From Verrucomicrobiaceae bacterium (GTDB lineage: Bacteria; Verrucomicrobiota; Verrucomicrobiia; Verrucomicrobiales; V1-33), in the NCBI GenBank assembly GCA_027483175.1, contig JAIXVE010000107.1:1-38604 (forward strand): a stretch of 38,604 nt of DNA, given 5' to 3'. Numbering within the stretch: the first letter of the stretch is position 1; every line of letters starts with the position of its first letter. The notes under the pieces were generated by a model, which saw nothing but the letters and a program-made list of their open reading frames with translations, made no database searches and was not told where the DNA came from. Below, piece after piece: positions 31,458 to 38,604 of the stretch. The position numbers and the translations under genes are program-made.

Positions 31458-31901
31458 ATGAAACCCAAAACGAAAACTGATTGGGAAGCTCGATTTGCTT
31501 GTGAGAAGCCCTTGCAAGTAAAGACGATTGATAAGGCCTTCGCGGGGATTCCAGCAGGAGCCACAATGCTGATTGTCACTCCAAAGATGGTTGATGAGGT
31601 CATTCGGAATGTGCCTATGGGATCGGTCGTCGATCAGTCCACCATTCGCAGGGTATTGGCGAAGAAGCACAAAGCAGACTATGCGTGCCCCGTTACGACG
31701 GGAATTGCACTGAGGGTTGTTTCGGAAAGAGCCTATCTGCGATCTCAATGTGAATCGAATCAATCCGACGTCACACCATTCTGGCGAGCCGTGGATCCGA
31801 GCAGCGATCTGGCTGAGAAGCTGGCGTGCGGTAGATCATACATTCTCCAGAAGCTGAACGAAGAAGTGGCCGAACCATCCGCTCCATCCCTCGGCGGGTA
31901 A
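31458..31901 (+). CDS. MGMT-family (alkyltransferase-like) DNA-binding protein
   Basis: I start at 'MKPKTKTDWEARFACEKPLQ'; the open frame extends 55 codons upstream to 31293. The body matches the small MGMT-like family by pattern: 'VDEVIRNVPMGSVVDQSTIR' (the helix-turn-helix part), 'CPVTTGIALRVVSERAYL', then 'TPFWRAVDPSSDLAEKLACG'. O6-methylguanine methyltransferases have a PCHR active site; here the equivalent position reads CPVTTG, as in the non-canonical subfamily, so direct methyl transfer is doubtful and lesion binding or an unknown role is more likely. It is the first of a run of unrelated plus-strand genes, and its 3' end runs into an imperfect palindrome. Confidence 0.75.
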   Translation: MKPKTKTDWEARFACEKPLQVKTIDKAFAGIPAGATMLIVTPKMVDEVIRNVPMGSVVDQSTIRRVLAKKHKADYACPVTTGIALRVVSERAYLRSQCESNQSDVTPFWRAVDPSSDLAEKLACGRSYILQKLNEEVAEPSAPSLGG

Positions 31902-31932
31902 CGTTCCTGTTTGAATTCGGGCTTTCCCGCCG
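31893..31932. repeat. Imperfect palindrome after the MGMT-like gene (attC-like candidate)
   Basis: CGGCGGG (31893-31899) pairs perfectly with CCCGCCG (31926-31932) around a 26-nt loop. Outside it lie a GCCGAAC on the left and a GTTCTC on the right. This resembles the folded arms of integron attC sites but the outer cores are poor. Confidence 0.35.
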
Positions 31933-31992
31933 TTCATGCGCTAGCTGTTCTCTCCGATTCGAGTGTATCTCGAAACTTCCTTTTCCGCCGTC

Positions 31993-32370
31993 ATGGATTT
32001 CCTGCCACCCAAAGACTTGGAGGATTTCATCATCACTGAGGTGCTCCGAACCGAAATTGATCAGATGATGGAAGATGGGCAGCGATTCGATGTGACTACC
32101 ACGTTTGTCGCTCATCACCAGCGTCGAGGCAGCCACAGCCTGGACACGACCAGGAGAGCCTCGCCAGCCACGATGACAGTGCGTTGTCGGAAGTCAGACA
32201 TTGCTGGCTGGAGCGATTTGGTCTGCGATTTTGCCGCTGAGCCCACCACGCCATCTGGCACAGGCAAATATTGGAGGCTCACTGCCAGCGTCCGGCAAGA
32301 CGAGAAGGGCTTCTATCTCACTCGACGCCAGTTCTCGCCTTCACGTGACGCTCCGGGGAGAGATGCGTGA
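31993..32370 (+). CDS. Hypothetical protein
   Basis: A 125-residue protein from ATG 31993 ('MDFLPPKDLEDFIITEVLRT'); the ORF track starts ten codons earlier at GTG. It is acidic at the N-terminus and has a strand-rich C-terminal half ('ASPATMTVRCRKSDIAGWSD', 'GKYWRLTASVRQDEKGFYLT'). No membrane segment, no family recognised. It lies in the middle of the series of small plus-strand genes, about 90 bp after the MGMT-like gene. Confidence 0.55.
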   Translation: MDFLPPKDLEDFIITEVLRTEIDQMMEDGQRFDVTTTFVAHHQRRGSHSLDTTRRASPATMTVRCRKSDIAGWSDLVCDFAAEPTTPSGTGKYWRLTASVRQDEKGFYLTRRQFSPSRDAPGRDA

Positions 32371-32408
32371 CCATTGATCTGCAGACAAACCACAGTGAGC
32401 TTTACCAA

Positions 32409-32542
32409 GAGCGAACAATCCGTTCGCTCACCGCCCGCAACCACGCCATCCCAGCGGTCCGGGCAGAAGACGAGTCACGCGCCACCCTCAAAACAAATCT
32501 TGCCCCCGCCTCCTGACCGGATACACTGCTTCACGTTCGCTC
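32409..32542. repeat. Palindromic spacer with repeated GTTCGCTC core (attC-like candidate)
   Basis: GAGCGAAC (32409-32416) is followed 5 bp later by its perfect complement GTTCGCTC (32422-32429), and a second GTTCGCTC lies at 32535-32542 immediately before the next start codon. The first and last copies could pair as the ends of a ~134-bp folded site. Little protein-like sequence lies between. Confidence 0.35.
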
Positions 32543-32544
32543 CA

Positions 32545-32703
32545 ATGATGAGATCGCTCGCAAGTTTTCTGACGGTATTCGCACTATGGCTCAGTGGGAG
32601 TTGCACCAGTTCAGCAGCGTTTGTCTATCACAGTGGAATCACGACCGAGGTCTATGCGGGACAGCCAATGACAACTCGGGCAGCTTTGCTTGAACGTCGC
32701 TGA
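32545..32703 (+). CDS. Small putative lipoprotein
   Basis: A 52-residue frame below the length of the ORF track's start choice. It reads 'MMRSLASFLTVFALWLSGSC', a signal peptide ending in a lipobox-like LSGSC, then about 30 residues with 'AAFVYHSGITTEVYAGQPMT'. The ORF track's version begins 57 codons earlier in spacer DNA. Its stop codon is 5 bp before the ATG of the next gene. Short, so only moderately supported. Confidence 0.4.
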   Translation: MMRSLASFLTVFALWLSGSCTSSAAFVYHSGITTEVYAGQPMTTRAALLERR

Positions 32704-32708
32704 AGAAG

Positions 32709-33281
32709 ATGCGCCGACGCCATGTTATCCTTGTAAGCCTTGCCGCCCTATTAATCGGCGGATGGTTGCTCGCACCGCGCATCGCAGTTTGGTCGATGGT
32801 GCTGGCCACCAAAAAAGGTGAAGAATCTTCGCAGGCGGCGCGGGACCGAATAGTCTTCTTTGGAGAGCGGGCGATTCAACCGACCATCGCAAGTATTGAG
32901 GAGCATTCTCCCTGGCAGCGTCGATACTGCTACCTGCCAAGCGCCCTTCAGAAAATCGGTGGATCGGCCCATCAGGACCTCCTTGCTGCGATCGATCAGC
33001 AGTACGACCCAAAGAAGCGTGCCCATCTCATCTCCGCCCTACAGTCCGCCTTCGATGACTACTCACGATTGGACACGATTATCCAGGATCATGAGGCAGG
33101 AACCATCTCTGAGATTGCTTTTGTCTTCATGGAGTCCGGTATCAGGCGTTCTTTCCCTGATGCGCCAGAACTGCTGACGGAGGGTTGGGCCCTCAATTCT
33201 GCCTTCAAGGCCTACTGGAAAAGACGCAGCGAACAAGACGTGGGTGGACAACCCGCTGCCCCGCCGAGAGTCGGAAATTGA
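32709..33281 (+). CDS. Hypothetical membrane-anchored helical protein
   Basis: A 190-residue protein with an N-terminal membrane anchor (HVILVSLAALLIGGWLLAP). The rest is helical and looks like HEAT/armadillo-type pairs ('RIVFFGERAIQPTIASIEEH' to 'LPSALQKIGGSAHQDLLAAI'). The region outside the membrane could bind a protein partner. It starts at a clear ATG 5 bp after the putative lipoprotein, suggesting co-translation. Its last codons ('GGQPAAPPRVGN') enter a long imperfect palindrome. No family assigned. Confidence 0.65.
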   Translation: MRRRHVILVSLAALLIGGWLLAPRIAVWSMVLATKKGEESSQAARDRIVFFGERAIQPTIASIEEHSPWQRRYCYLPSALQKIGGSAHQDLLAAIDQQYDPKKRAHLISALQSAFDDYSRLDTIIQDHEAGTISEIAFVFMESGIRRSFPDAPELLTEGWALNSAFKAYWKRRSEQDVGGQPAAPPRVGN

Positions 33282-33340
33282 ACCCTAATGCAAACCTTTA
33301 CTCTGAATCGACCCGGCGCTCCCCGTAGCGGGTGCCACCA
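33246..33340. repeat. Long imperfect palindrome between small genes (best attC-like candidate)
   Basis: The left arm ACCCGCTGC..CGCCG (33251-33266) pairs with CGGCG..GTAGCGGGT (33314-33333): nine positions with one mismatch, an unpaired internal stretch, then five more pairs. Inside, AGAGT pairs with ACTCT. A two-box arm with unpaired spacers resembles a folded attC site, but the left core GGACAAC lacks a proper GTT-type right core. Confidence 0.4.
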
Positions 33341-33359
33341 ATTCGACTTTCGCGAGAAA

Positions 33360-33779
33360 ATGAGCACTGAGATCGTCGATACTTGGAATGCCGTGCTCGC
33401 CAAAGAGGCGAAGTCGGGCGTCACCAGCCTCTCTGAGCAGGAACGGACCATTTATTTCGTGAATCGCTTCATCCGTGATTTCTCCAATGGCGGCCTGATC
33501 GGCTTTCTCTATAACCTCTCACCTGAGTGGAGATTGCTCGAATCCTTTGAAGAAGCAATCCGAAGGGTCGGGTGTGAGTCGATCGCTGCGGTGATTGCTG
33601 ACGTCCGGATGGTCTTTCAGAACGCCGGCGAGCTCGAAGAAAGGAAAGAGACATGGTCCGATTACCTCTCCCGCCTCGACCCGTCTGGCAGGCTTCTCTC
33701 GCTCGATTCAAAGTTCACGGGAGCAGATGAGGAGCTATGGGGGCGGCTGGAAGATTTCACGAAGGAATTGAACAAATGA
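33360..33779 (+). CDS. DUF4375 (DMP19-like) protein
   Basis: A 139-residue protein from ATG 33360 ('MSTEIVDTWNAVLAKEAKSG'); the ORF track's 24 extra residues lie in the palindromic spacer. The family pattern is visible in 'LSEQERTIYFVNRFIRDFSN' with the 'NGG..GFLYNLSPEW' segment, then a helical half. DMP19/DUF4375 proteins are small acidic proteins, some noted near toxin-immunity loci; function is otherwise unknown. It is one of the run of plus-strand cassettes. Confidence 0.75.
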   Translation: MSTEIVDTWNAVLAKEAKSGVTSLSEQERTIYFVNRFIRDFSNGGLIGFLYNLSPEWRLLESFEEAIRRVGCESIAAVIADVRMVFQNAGELEERKETWSDYLSRLDPSGRLLSLDSKFTGADEELWGRLEDFTKELNK

Positions 33780-33782
33780 AGA

Positions 33783-33833
33783 GGGCGAACCAGGCGGCAC
33801 AGACACCTCCGGGCCTGACCTTTAACGTTCTCC
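33783..33833. repeat. Short imperfect palindrome after the DUF4375 gene (attC-like candidate)
   Basis: GGCGAAC at the left end is complementary in six of seven positions to GTTCTCC at the right end, and an inner CAGGC pairs with GCCTG. The size (about 50 bp) and the AAC...GTT ends fit a short attC-like site. Confidence 0.4.
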
Positions 33834-33864
33834 AGGACAAGATTCACAACCAACCACAACAACC

Positions 33865-34242
33865 ATGGGATTAATGAACGCAATATTCGGCACCGCCTCA
33901 CAGATCGACCCAAACGAGCTCGCCTCTGAATTCGGACCACTCCTGATCGATGGAGAAGAGATCACGGGCGCATTTAAAGTCGTAAGAGATTTATTCGTCT
34001 TCACCCAATGCAGGCTCATCATTGCAGACAAACAGGGAATCACTGGCAAGAAGGTGGAATATCACTCGATACCCTACAAATCAATCAGCCAATTCTCTGT
34101 TGAGACCGCTGGACGCTTTGATCTGGATGTGGAACTCAAAATATACATCTCCAGCAATCCAATCCCTCTGAAGAGGGAATTCAAGAAGGGCACTGATATT
34201 ATTCAGATCCAAAAGCTTTTAGCGAAATACATCATGCAATAG
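33865..34242 (+). CDS. Bacterial PH-domain protein (bPH_1-like)
   Basis: A 125-residue single-domain protein that looks complete. It has the family pattern: 'LASEFGPLLIDGEEITGAFK', then 'VVRDLFVFTQCRLIIADKQG', 'KKVEYHSIPYKSISQFSVET' and 'LDVELKIYISSNPIPLKREF', closing with an amphipathic helix 'IIQIQKLLAKYIM'. Bacterial PH proteins of this type form ring-like assemblies in known structures; their cellular role is mostly unknown. The start ATG (MGLMNAIFG) lies 31 bp after the preceding palindrome. Its base composition is more AT-rich than its neighbours, in keeping with a separate origin. Confidence 0.88.
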   Translation: MGLMNAIFGTASQIDPNELASEFGPLLIDGEEITGAFKVVRDLFVFTQCRLIIADKQGITGKKVEYHSIPYKSISQFSVETAGRFDLDVELKIYISSNPIPLKREFKKGTDIIQIQKLLAKYIMQ

Positions 34243-34315
34243 AATGAGAACGCGCCTCACCACGTCTCCGCTAGTGAGTGAGCCATCACTTCCACGCTCA
34301 GCCCAGAATAAAGCC

Positions 34316-34999
34316 ATGACCACTCCCGACAGTGCCATTCCTAGATCTTGGATCACAGCAGGCTATTCACGACTTTGGGGCACCAAAGGGACTTACTCAT
34401 CGGTCGCCTATGAACGCCTTCCATCACTCCCTGCCGTTGACGCATCATTCTCTTGGTTGGCGAGCGTGCCCGATCGTGACTACAGCTCGACCTTGGACAG
34501 CGATGAGAACAAACTTCAGAGTTTGCCCCGCATCCAGGAGGAGCTATCCCGTCTTGGATTCGCCCTTCCAGAGGACTTCGTGACGTTCCTTGGCAGGCAG
34601 GACATTCATGGACGCATCCCGACTTGCACGAATTGCTACCTGGAGTTGTCAGAATCCGTAACCGAATTGCCGGGTTTTCCGGGCAGTTACGTCGTAAGGT
34701 TCATGAACGACTCGCAGTGTTGTGTTCTTTGGCATCTTCTGTTTCAGCCCTCCAGTACAGTGCGCGTGCTTGCATCGTCGTTCTTTCTGGAGCGGGACAT
34801 CTTCGACGCGATGGAGTATGCGGCGGACGATGATCAGCCCTTAGCCTATGAGGACGCACTTTCCGACGCCTGCATCTGTGCCGAGTCGTTCGGCGAGTTT
34901 ATTTGCCGATTCGGAATCGAGAACATGATTTGGTTCGCCACACACGATAATGAGACTCTTTCACCGGTCGAACAGCGATACCTCGACGAAGCCAAGTAG
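34316..34999 (+). CDS. SMI1/KNR4-like (SUKH-type) protein
   Basis: A 227-residue protein from ATG 34316 ('MTTPDSAIPRSWITAGYSRL'); the ORF track's start at 34244 lies in the spacer. The core 'RIQEELSRLGFALPEDFVTF' resembles the 'LP.df..fl' helix of SUKH proteins, followed by 'YLELSESVTELPGFPGSYVV' and 'RFMNDSQCCVLWHLLF'. SUKH proteins often act as immunity proteins against polymorphic toxins. No toxin gene is in the window. The assignment is by pattern and could be wrong. Confidence 0.6.
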   Translation: MTTPDSAIPRSWITAGYSRLWGTKGTYSSVAYERLPSLPAVDASFSWLASVPDRDYSSTLDSDENKLQSLPRIQEELSRLGFALPEDFVTFLGRQDIHGRIPTCTNCYLELSESVTELPGFPGSYVVRFMNDSQCCVLWHLLFQPSSTVRVLASSFFLERDIFDAMEYAADDDQPLAYEDALSDACICAESFGEFICRFGIENMIWFATHDNETLSPVEQRYLDEAK

Positions 35000-35037
35000 G
35001 GCCGCACAGAACGGATGCAGGCAAAGGCTCGGAGGAC

Positions 35038-35181
35038 GCGGGGAAGCTGACCTTTGATCCGATGTTTTTCACATCCGTCAGGCTCGAGGGCGGCACCATC
35101 GCATGGCCAAATGGCGCTGACCTTGCTCCTGAATACGTGGCAAAACGACTTGTCGAACAAGGCGTCGCTCCTGACTCCTGA
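35038..35181 (+). pseudogene. DUF2442-like C-terminal remnant
   Basis: Not in the ORF track. The frame reads 'GKLTFDPMFFTSVRLEGGTI' then 'AWPNGADLAPEYVAKRLVEQ' and stops at TGA 35179-35181. 'F..V......GT(I/V).WPNGADLAPE' is the hallmark of DUF2442 proteins, which are about 80-100 residues and sometimes lie with toxin-antitoxin genes. The first half is missing and there is no start codon before the in-frame ATG at 35065, so it is a truncated remnant in the cassette-like region. Confidence 0.6.
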
Positions 35182-35255
35182 CCCGCCGCCCCGCCGTCCG
35201 TCAATTCGCGGGCCCTTTTACTTTCGCGTAGCTGCGCGCATCGCTGGCTCGCTTG

Positions 35256-36626
35256 TCAGGGACCGATCAGGCGCCGGGCATCCTCTGACTGCGTCGCCAG
35301 CCAGTCGGCCGCCTCTTCCGGACGTTCTTCGCTCCATTCCCTGAACTGACGCTTCACGACTCCCGGCATTTGGGGCGCGGCTCCCGCGGCAAGGGCCGCC
35401 GTCAATCCCGCGGCAGGATCCGTCACCGCCAGCTTCATCGCTTGATTCAGCAATCCGGTGTCTTTCACCGACCCGGGCGGGAGAAGGGACATGGCCTTCC
35501 TGAGCATGGGTTCCGGAACGCCGAATGGGTCGCCGCTGTTCAGTAGGCTAGCCGTGAAGCTCAATTCCTGCCAGCGGCTGTGCGTCTCCATCAGAACGCC
35601 CAGCTTTGCGTCATTTCGAATGCTGACACACCCGGTAGCGGTCGCGATCACATACGCCGTACGATCCCGTTCTTCCCGTTCCGGAATCGATCGAAGCGCA
35701 GCGATCAAACCCTCCCGGTCGCGATCCCAAAGATCACCGAGTCGGCGCGCGATGGCCTGTCCACTCATCCCATCGTACCCGGAGGACAGCCCTATACCGA
35801 AGAATGGCTGATCGGTGCTCATGTCGAAAGCAGCCGCCCGACTGAGCGCCCCGCAAAGTCTCGCCGCAGCCACATAGTAACTGGCAGGCGGGGTAAGCGA
35901 ATGCAGGCGCTGAATGCCCCTGTTTCCGGCGACACGCGCCGCTTCAGCCTCCTTTCCGTCCGTTGATGAAACCGCCGCTGTAGCTTTGTTGACCTCAGCA
36001 ACAGCCCGGTCGAAGGCAGCTGCTGTCCTTGGATTGGCTGGTAGCCGCTGCTCGGCCTGACAAAAGGCCGCCGTATTGTTCCACGGCTCCGCCAGCGGCT
36101 TCCCTTCCAGCAAGGCCTCCTGAGGGCTCATCCCTGTGGCTGCCTGGAAACGCCGCACGGTTTCGTCCGGGCAGTGCCGACAGGCGAGACCGAGACCGGA
36201 AGGATACTTCGCAAGGATGAAATCGAGCGCTGCACCCGGAGCTTTGCGCAGCCAAACGTCGAGCAGAACCTGGAGCATTTCACTGCCGTGGGTCTCTCCG
36301 GAAAAGGCTAGTGCCGCCTCGCATTCACGGGCCAGTTCCTTCGTGCTCAGGCGTTCCACCGCAGCCATGACTCCAGCGACTTTGGAGGGTTCCGGCTCGC
36401 TGCTTTTGCTGGTGAAGAGGAATTCCTCCATCTGCACTGCCGCCGGGCTGTGCTTCTGGAACACCAACTCTCCGCCGGGAGCGGGAGTGACGACGGACAG
36501 CGCCCGCGCCGGCCGGGCCAGTGGAACCGGTGGCGTCGGCTCATGGTCATAGACTCCAGCCAGTCCTAGCACCACAGCGGTCGCGGCGGCAGAAAAGAGA
36601 AAAGGTGCCAGTCGGATCAGTTTCAT
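35256..36626 (-). CDS. Exported or anchored protein downstream of the membrane sigma factor
   Basis: A 456-residue protein with an N-terminal membrane or signal segment ('FLFSAAATAVVLGLAGVY', ~8-25), a Pro-rich linker, then mostly helical sequence with repeated 'P..A..(F/W)(I/L)' units such as 'RKAPGAALDFILAKYPSG' and 'DPAAGLTAALAAG'. No enzyme motif is seen. It starts 2 bp after the stop codon of the fused sigma factor, so the two are almost certainly co-translated. It may be a partner or anti-sigma-like regulator of that factor; this is inference from position only. Confidence 0.75.
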   Translation of the reverse strand: MKLIRLAPFLFSAAATAVVLGLAGVYDHEPTPPVPLARPARALSVVTPAPGGELVFQKHSPAAVQMEEFLFTSKSSEPEPSKVAGVMAAVERLSTKELARECEAALAFSGETHGSEMLQVLLDVWLRKAPGAALDFILAKYPSGLGLACRHCPDETVRRFQAATGMSPQEALLEGKPLAEPWNNTAAFCQAEQRLPANPRTAAAFDRAVAEVNKATAAVSSTDGKEAEAARVAGNRGIQRLHSLTPPASYYVAAARLCGALSRAAAFDMSTDQPFFGIGLSSGYDGMSGQAIARRLGDLWDRDREGLIAALRSIPEREERDRTAYVIATATGCVSIRNDAKLGVLMETHSRWQELSFTASLLNSGDPFGVPEPMLRKAMSLLPPGSVKDTGLLNQAMKLAVTDPAAGLTAALAAGAAPQMPGVVKRQFREWSEERPEEAADWLATQSEDARRLIGP

Positions 36627-36628
36627 GG

Positions 36629-38599
36629 TCAGGGTAATGCTCGCAGGGCCTCACGCAGCGGCTTGAAGACATCGTTTGCACTGCTTTCCAGAAACGACGC
36701 CACGCCAGCAGGGTCTGCGGTTTTCCACATGCGGAACCACGGCCCCACCCTCGACTCAGCCGGCGTCTTCACATATTCCTCGCGCTTCGCGTTGTCGGAA
36801 ATCAAGTCTCCCATGAATCGCCTGTTGAGGAGCTCAGCCACCTCCGCCGCCCCGTTCCTCACCAGATCGGGGTGAGCTTCCAGCCACGGCAGCCACGTGT
36901 CAGGATCTGTCAGCGACCAATTGCCGGCAATGCTGAGCATCTCGGGAGCCCCGGCGGGATGATCGTAAATCATGTCCGCGGCTTCCATGACTTCGTGGCG
37001 GGAGTTTGCAGAATTGAGCGCACGCCCCAGTGCCGGTGATCGCGCTGAAGGCGGCTGATCCAGCCCCCAGGTGAGGAGGCCGCGCCATGACTTCTTTGCC
37101 CATTCCGTGCAGAGGGCATCGCAGGTGCGCCTCAAGGCATCGCCGCGCAGGCACTCACTCAACGCCGTCGCACAGCGCAGAAAATCCTCCTCCGATTCAA
37201 CAAAACGAATGGCTGCCTCCGCCCACCAGCGGTGTTTCGCCCGCTGCAGACCTTCCAGACTTTCCTCCAAGTACTGCTCCCGGTTTGCCAGATCCACGAA
37301 CCCATCGGCATCCAGCCTGCCCAGCCAACCGGCGGCGCTTCGGGCAGCATCGTCGCCGGGATACTCACCATTGAGAATGCGCCGGCAGAGCGCATCACGC
37401 GGCCCCTGCGGCAGCGCACGCAGCCCTATGTGAAGATGGGAATTCGCCCGCTGCACGAACCAGGACGGAGCAGGCGGCAGCATCAGTTCGTAGAGCGCCT
37501 CCACGTTGTGCTGCGCGAGACTTTCCAGCCACGTGGCATAGAGAAACCGCCCGCGGTTTCCAGTCAGGGAGAAATTCTCCTCTTCCAGCAGCTCCAGCAA
37601 CCGCCGCAGTGCCTCCGGCTGGTCCGCGACAGCCACAGACTGGGCCAGCGCAAGCTGCCGGTAATGCGTTGCCGGCGGCGCATAATCCCCAGGCTCAGCA
37701 ATGCACAGCGCCACGAGCTGCTGCACGATTTCCTCAATGGCCGCCGCGGCAGGCCGGGACGGAAACATCCGCACAGAGGCTTTCGCGGGACGCCCCACGG
37801 CCCGGTTGGCCTGCCCCGCGGTGACATGGCTGGAAACACGCTGGAGTGACGGGGCACTGCACAGCAGCACCGCCCCCACACCGGCGACCATCGGTGCAGC
37901 CATTGCCGTCCATCTCCACACCCGCGCCGCCGTGCCGCCCACCATCGGGCGCACACTCTGCAGAATGGCCGAGGGAACCCCCGGAGCCGCGGCCTGCGCC
38001 GGATCGCGCAAAGCAGCCACGATCGCTGCCACGCTGAGCGCCCCCGCTGCTCCGCCACGACTCAACCGGGAGCGCATCCGCTCCAGCGCCCGACTCACCC
38101 GCTTCTGTGCCGCATCCTCCGAAATGCCCAGCACCGCACTGACCTCGCGCAGGCTTCGCCCTTCCAGATAGCGCAGCGTCACCACTTCCCGGTCCGCCCG
38201 CGGCAAGGCCGTCAGGCAGTCATCGAGGTCCGCCAGCAACTCCACCTGCGGACCCGACACCGGGCGTTCATGCAAATCGGCCGCCACCTGTTCCCGGGCC
38301 CGCCGACGGCGCTCCGCCTTCAGGTAGTCAGCCGCCGCCATGCAAGCCCGACGGTGCAGCCACCCGCCCAGCCGCTCATCCTCAGGCAACGACGGACCGC
38401 GCTTCGCCAGCGCCGCAAACACATTCTGCGCCACATCCTGCGCCGCCGCCGGCTCCCCCGTCTTCCGCAGCGCAGTGCTGTACACAAGCCCGGCATACCG
38501 CTGCACAATCCCCGCAAACGCACGCTCCGACCCGTTCCGCCGGTACGCTCCCAGCAGGACGGACACCGGCTCCACAGATTCACTCACAGGCGCACTCAT
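36629..38599 (-). CDS. ECF-type sigma factor fused to a transmembrane and large C-terminal domain
   Basis: A 656-residue protein from ATG 38599 (a GTG one codon upstream is possible). The 5' end is only 5 bp from the window edge. Sigma region 2 lies at ~26-98 ('PAAAQDVAQNVFAALAKRGP') and region 4 at ~124-180 ('LPRADREVVTLRYLEGRSLR', 'EVSAVLGISEDAAQKRVSRA'). A hydrophobic segment follows (~231-249, WTAMAAPMVAGVGAVLLC), then ~400 residues without known motif, probably outside the cytoplasm. This fusion type is seen in PVC and Acidobacterial genomes. How it is released from the membrane is unknown; the next gene, 2 bp on, is an exported protein. Confidence 0.88.
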   Translation of the reverse strand: MSAPVSESVEPVSVLLGAYRRNGSERAFAGIVQRYAGLVYSTALRKTGEPAAAQDVAQNVFAALAKRGPSLPEDERLGGWLHRRACMAAADYLKAERRRRAREQVAADLHERPVSGPQVELLADLDDCLTALPRADREVVTLRYLEGRSLREVSAVLGISEDAAQKRVSRALERMRSRLSRGGAAGALSVAAIVAALRDPAQAAAPGVPSAILQSVRPMVGGTAARVWRWTAMAAPMVAGVGAVLLCSAPSLQRVSSHVTAGQANRAVGRPAKASVRMFPSRPAAAAIEEIVQQLVALCIAEPGDYAPPATHYRQLALAQSVAVADQPEALRRLLELLEEENFSLTGNRGRFLYATWLESLAQHNVEALYELMLPPAPSWFVQRANSHLHIGLRALPQGPRDALCRRILNGEYPGDDAARSAAGWLGRLDADGFVDLANREQYLEESLEGLQRAKHRWWAEAAIRFVESEEDFLRCATALSECLRGDALRRTCDALCTEWAKKSWRGLLTWGLDQPPSARSPALGRALNSANSRHEVMEAADMIYDHPAGAPEMLSIAGNWSLTDPDTWLPWLEAHPDLVRNGAAEVAELLNRRFMGDLISDNAKREEYVKTPAESRVGPWFRMWKTADPAGVASFLESSANDVFKPLREALRALP

Positions 38600-38604
38600 C
38601 ACCC

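Noticed and set aside
1-38604. tRNA, rRNA or riboswitch genes
   Set aside because: I found no cloverleaf, rRNA or known riboswitch pattern I could support by eye.

Overview
The window looks like a high-GC chromosomal segment from a member of the Verrucomicrobiota (possibly another PVC-group lineage). This rests on several features seen together: an ECF sigma factor directly upstream of a Hanks-type Ser/Thr kinase with a propeller-like C-terminus, a sigma factor fused to a membrane and extracytoplasmic part, a giant secreted LamG/beta-helix/cadherin/FG-GAP protein, many GC-rich REP-like intergenic repeats, and few Shine-Dalgarno sequences. This is inference from gene style; there is no rRNA or phylogenetic marker in the window.

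Layout. (1) 1-7.66 kb is an accessory, patchy region. It holds REP-like repeats, a toxin-first RelE/Phd-type toxin-antitoxin pair, two near-identical orphan DUF1778 antitoxin genes on a duplicated segment, several unknown small proteins on AT-richer DNA, a gene apparently broken by two compensating frameshifts, a 5'-truncated gene fragment, and an IS630-type transposase remnant. (2) 7.67-11.93 kb is a minus-strand Fe-S cluster assembly operon, fur-family regulator > sufC > sufB > DUF4177 gene > sufD, with a PerR-like palindrome just upstream of the regulator. (3) 12.07-16.64 kb holds a divergent cytochrome P450, an M20 metallopeptidase with an upstream nucleotide-sugar epimerase, a small secreted protein and a GrpB-family protein, separated by repeat-rich spacers. 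(4) 16.95-31.01 kb is a minus-strand block read in the order ECF sigma > Ser/Thr kinase > giant secreted protein (about 2960 aa) > secreted P-domain protein. (5) 31.46-35.18 kb is a run of small, unrelated plus-strand genes (MGMT-like, unknowns, a possible lipoprotein, DUF4375/DMP19, bacterial PH, SMI1/KNR4-like, a DUF2442 remnant). Its spacers carry imperfect palindromes, so it resembles an integron-type cassette array or an immunity-gene array. (6) 35.26-38.60 kb holds an ECF-type sigma factor fused to a transmembrane segment and a large C-terminal domain, followed 2 bp later by a secreted or anchored protein.

How the parts may work together. The suf operon makes the SufBC2D scaffold for Fe-S assembly, and the Fur-family protein probably autoregulates it in response to iron or peroxide. 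The sigma/kinase/giant-protein block and the membrane-tethered sigma with its partner look like two independent envelope-signalling modules. The accessory ends of the window carry the signs of gene gain and decay.
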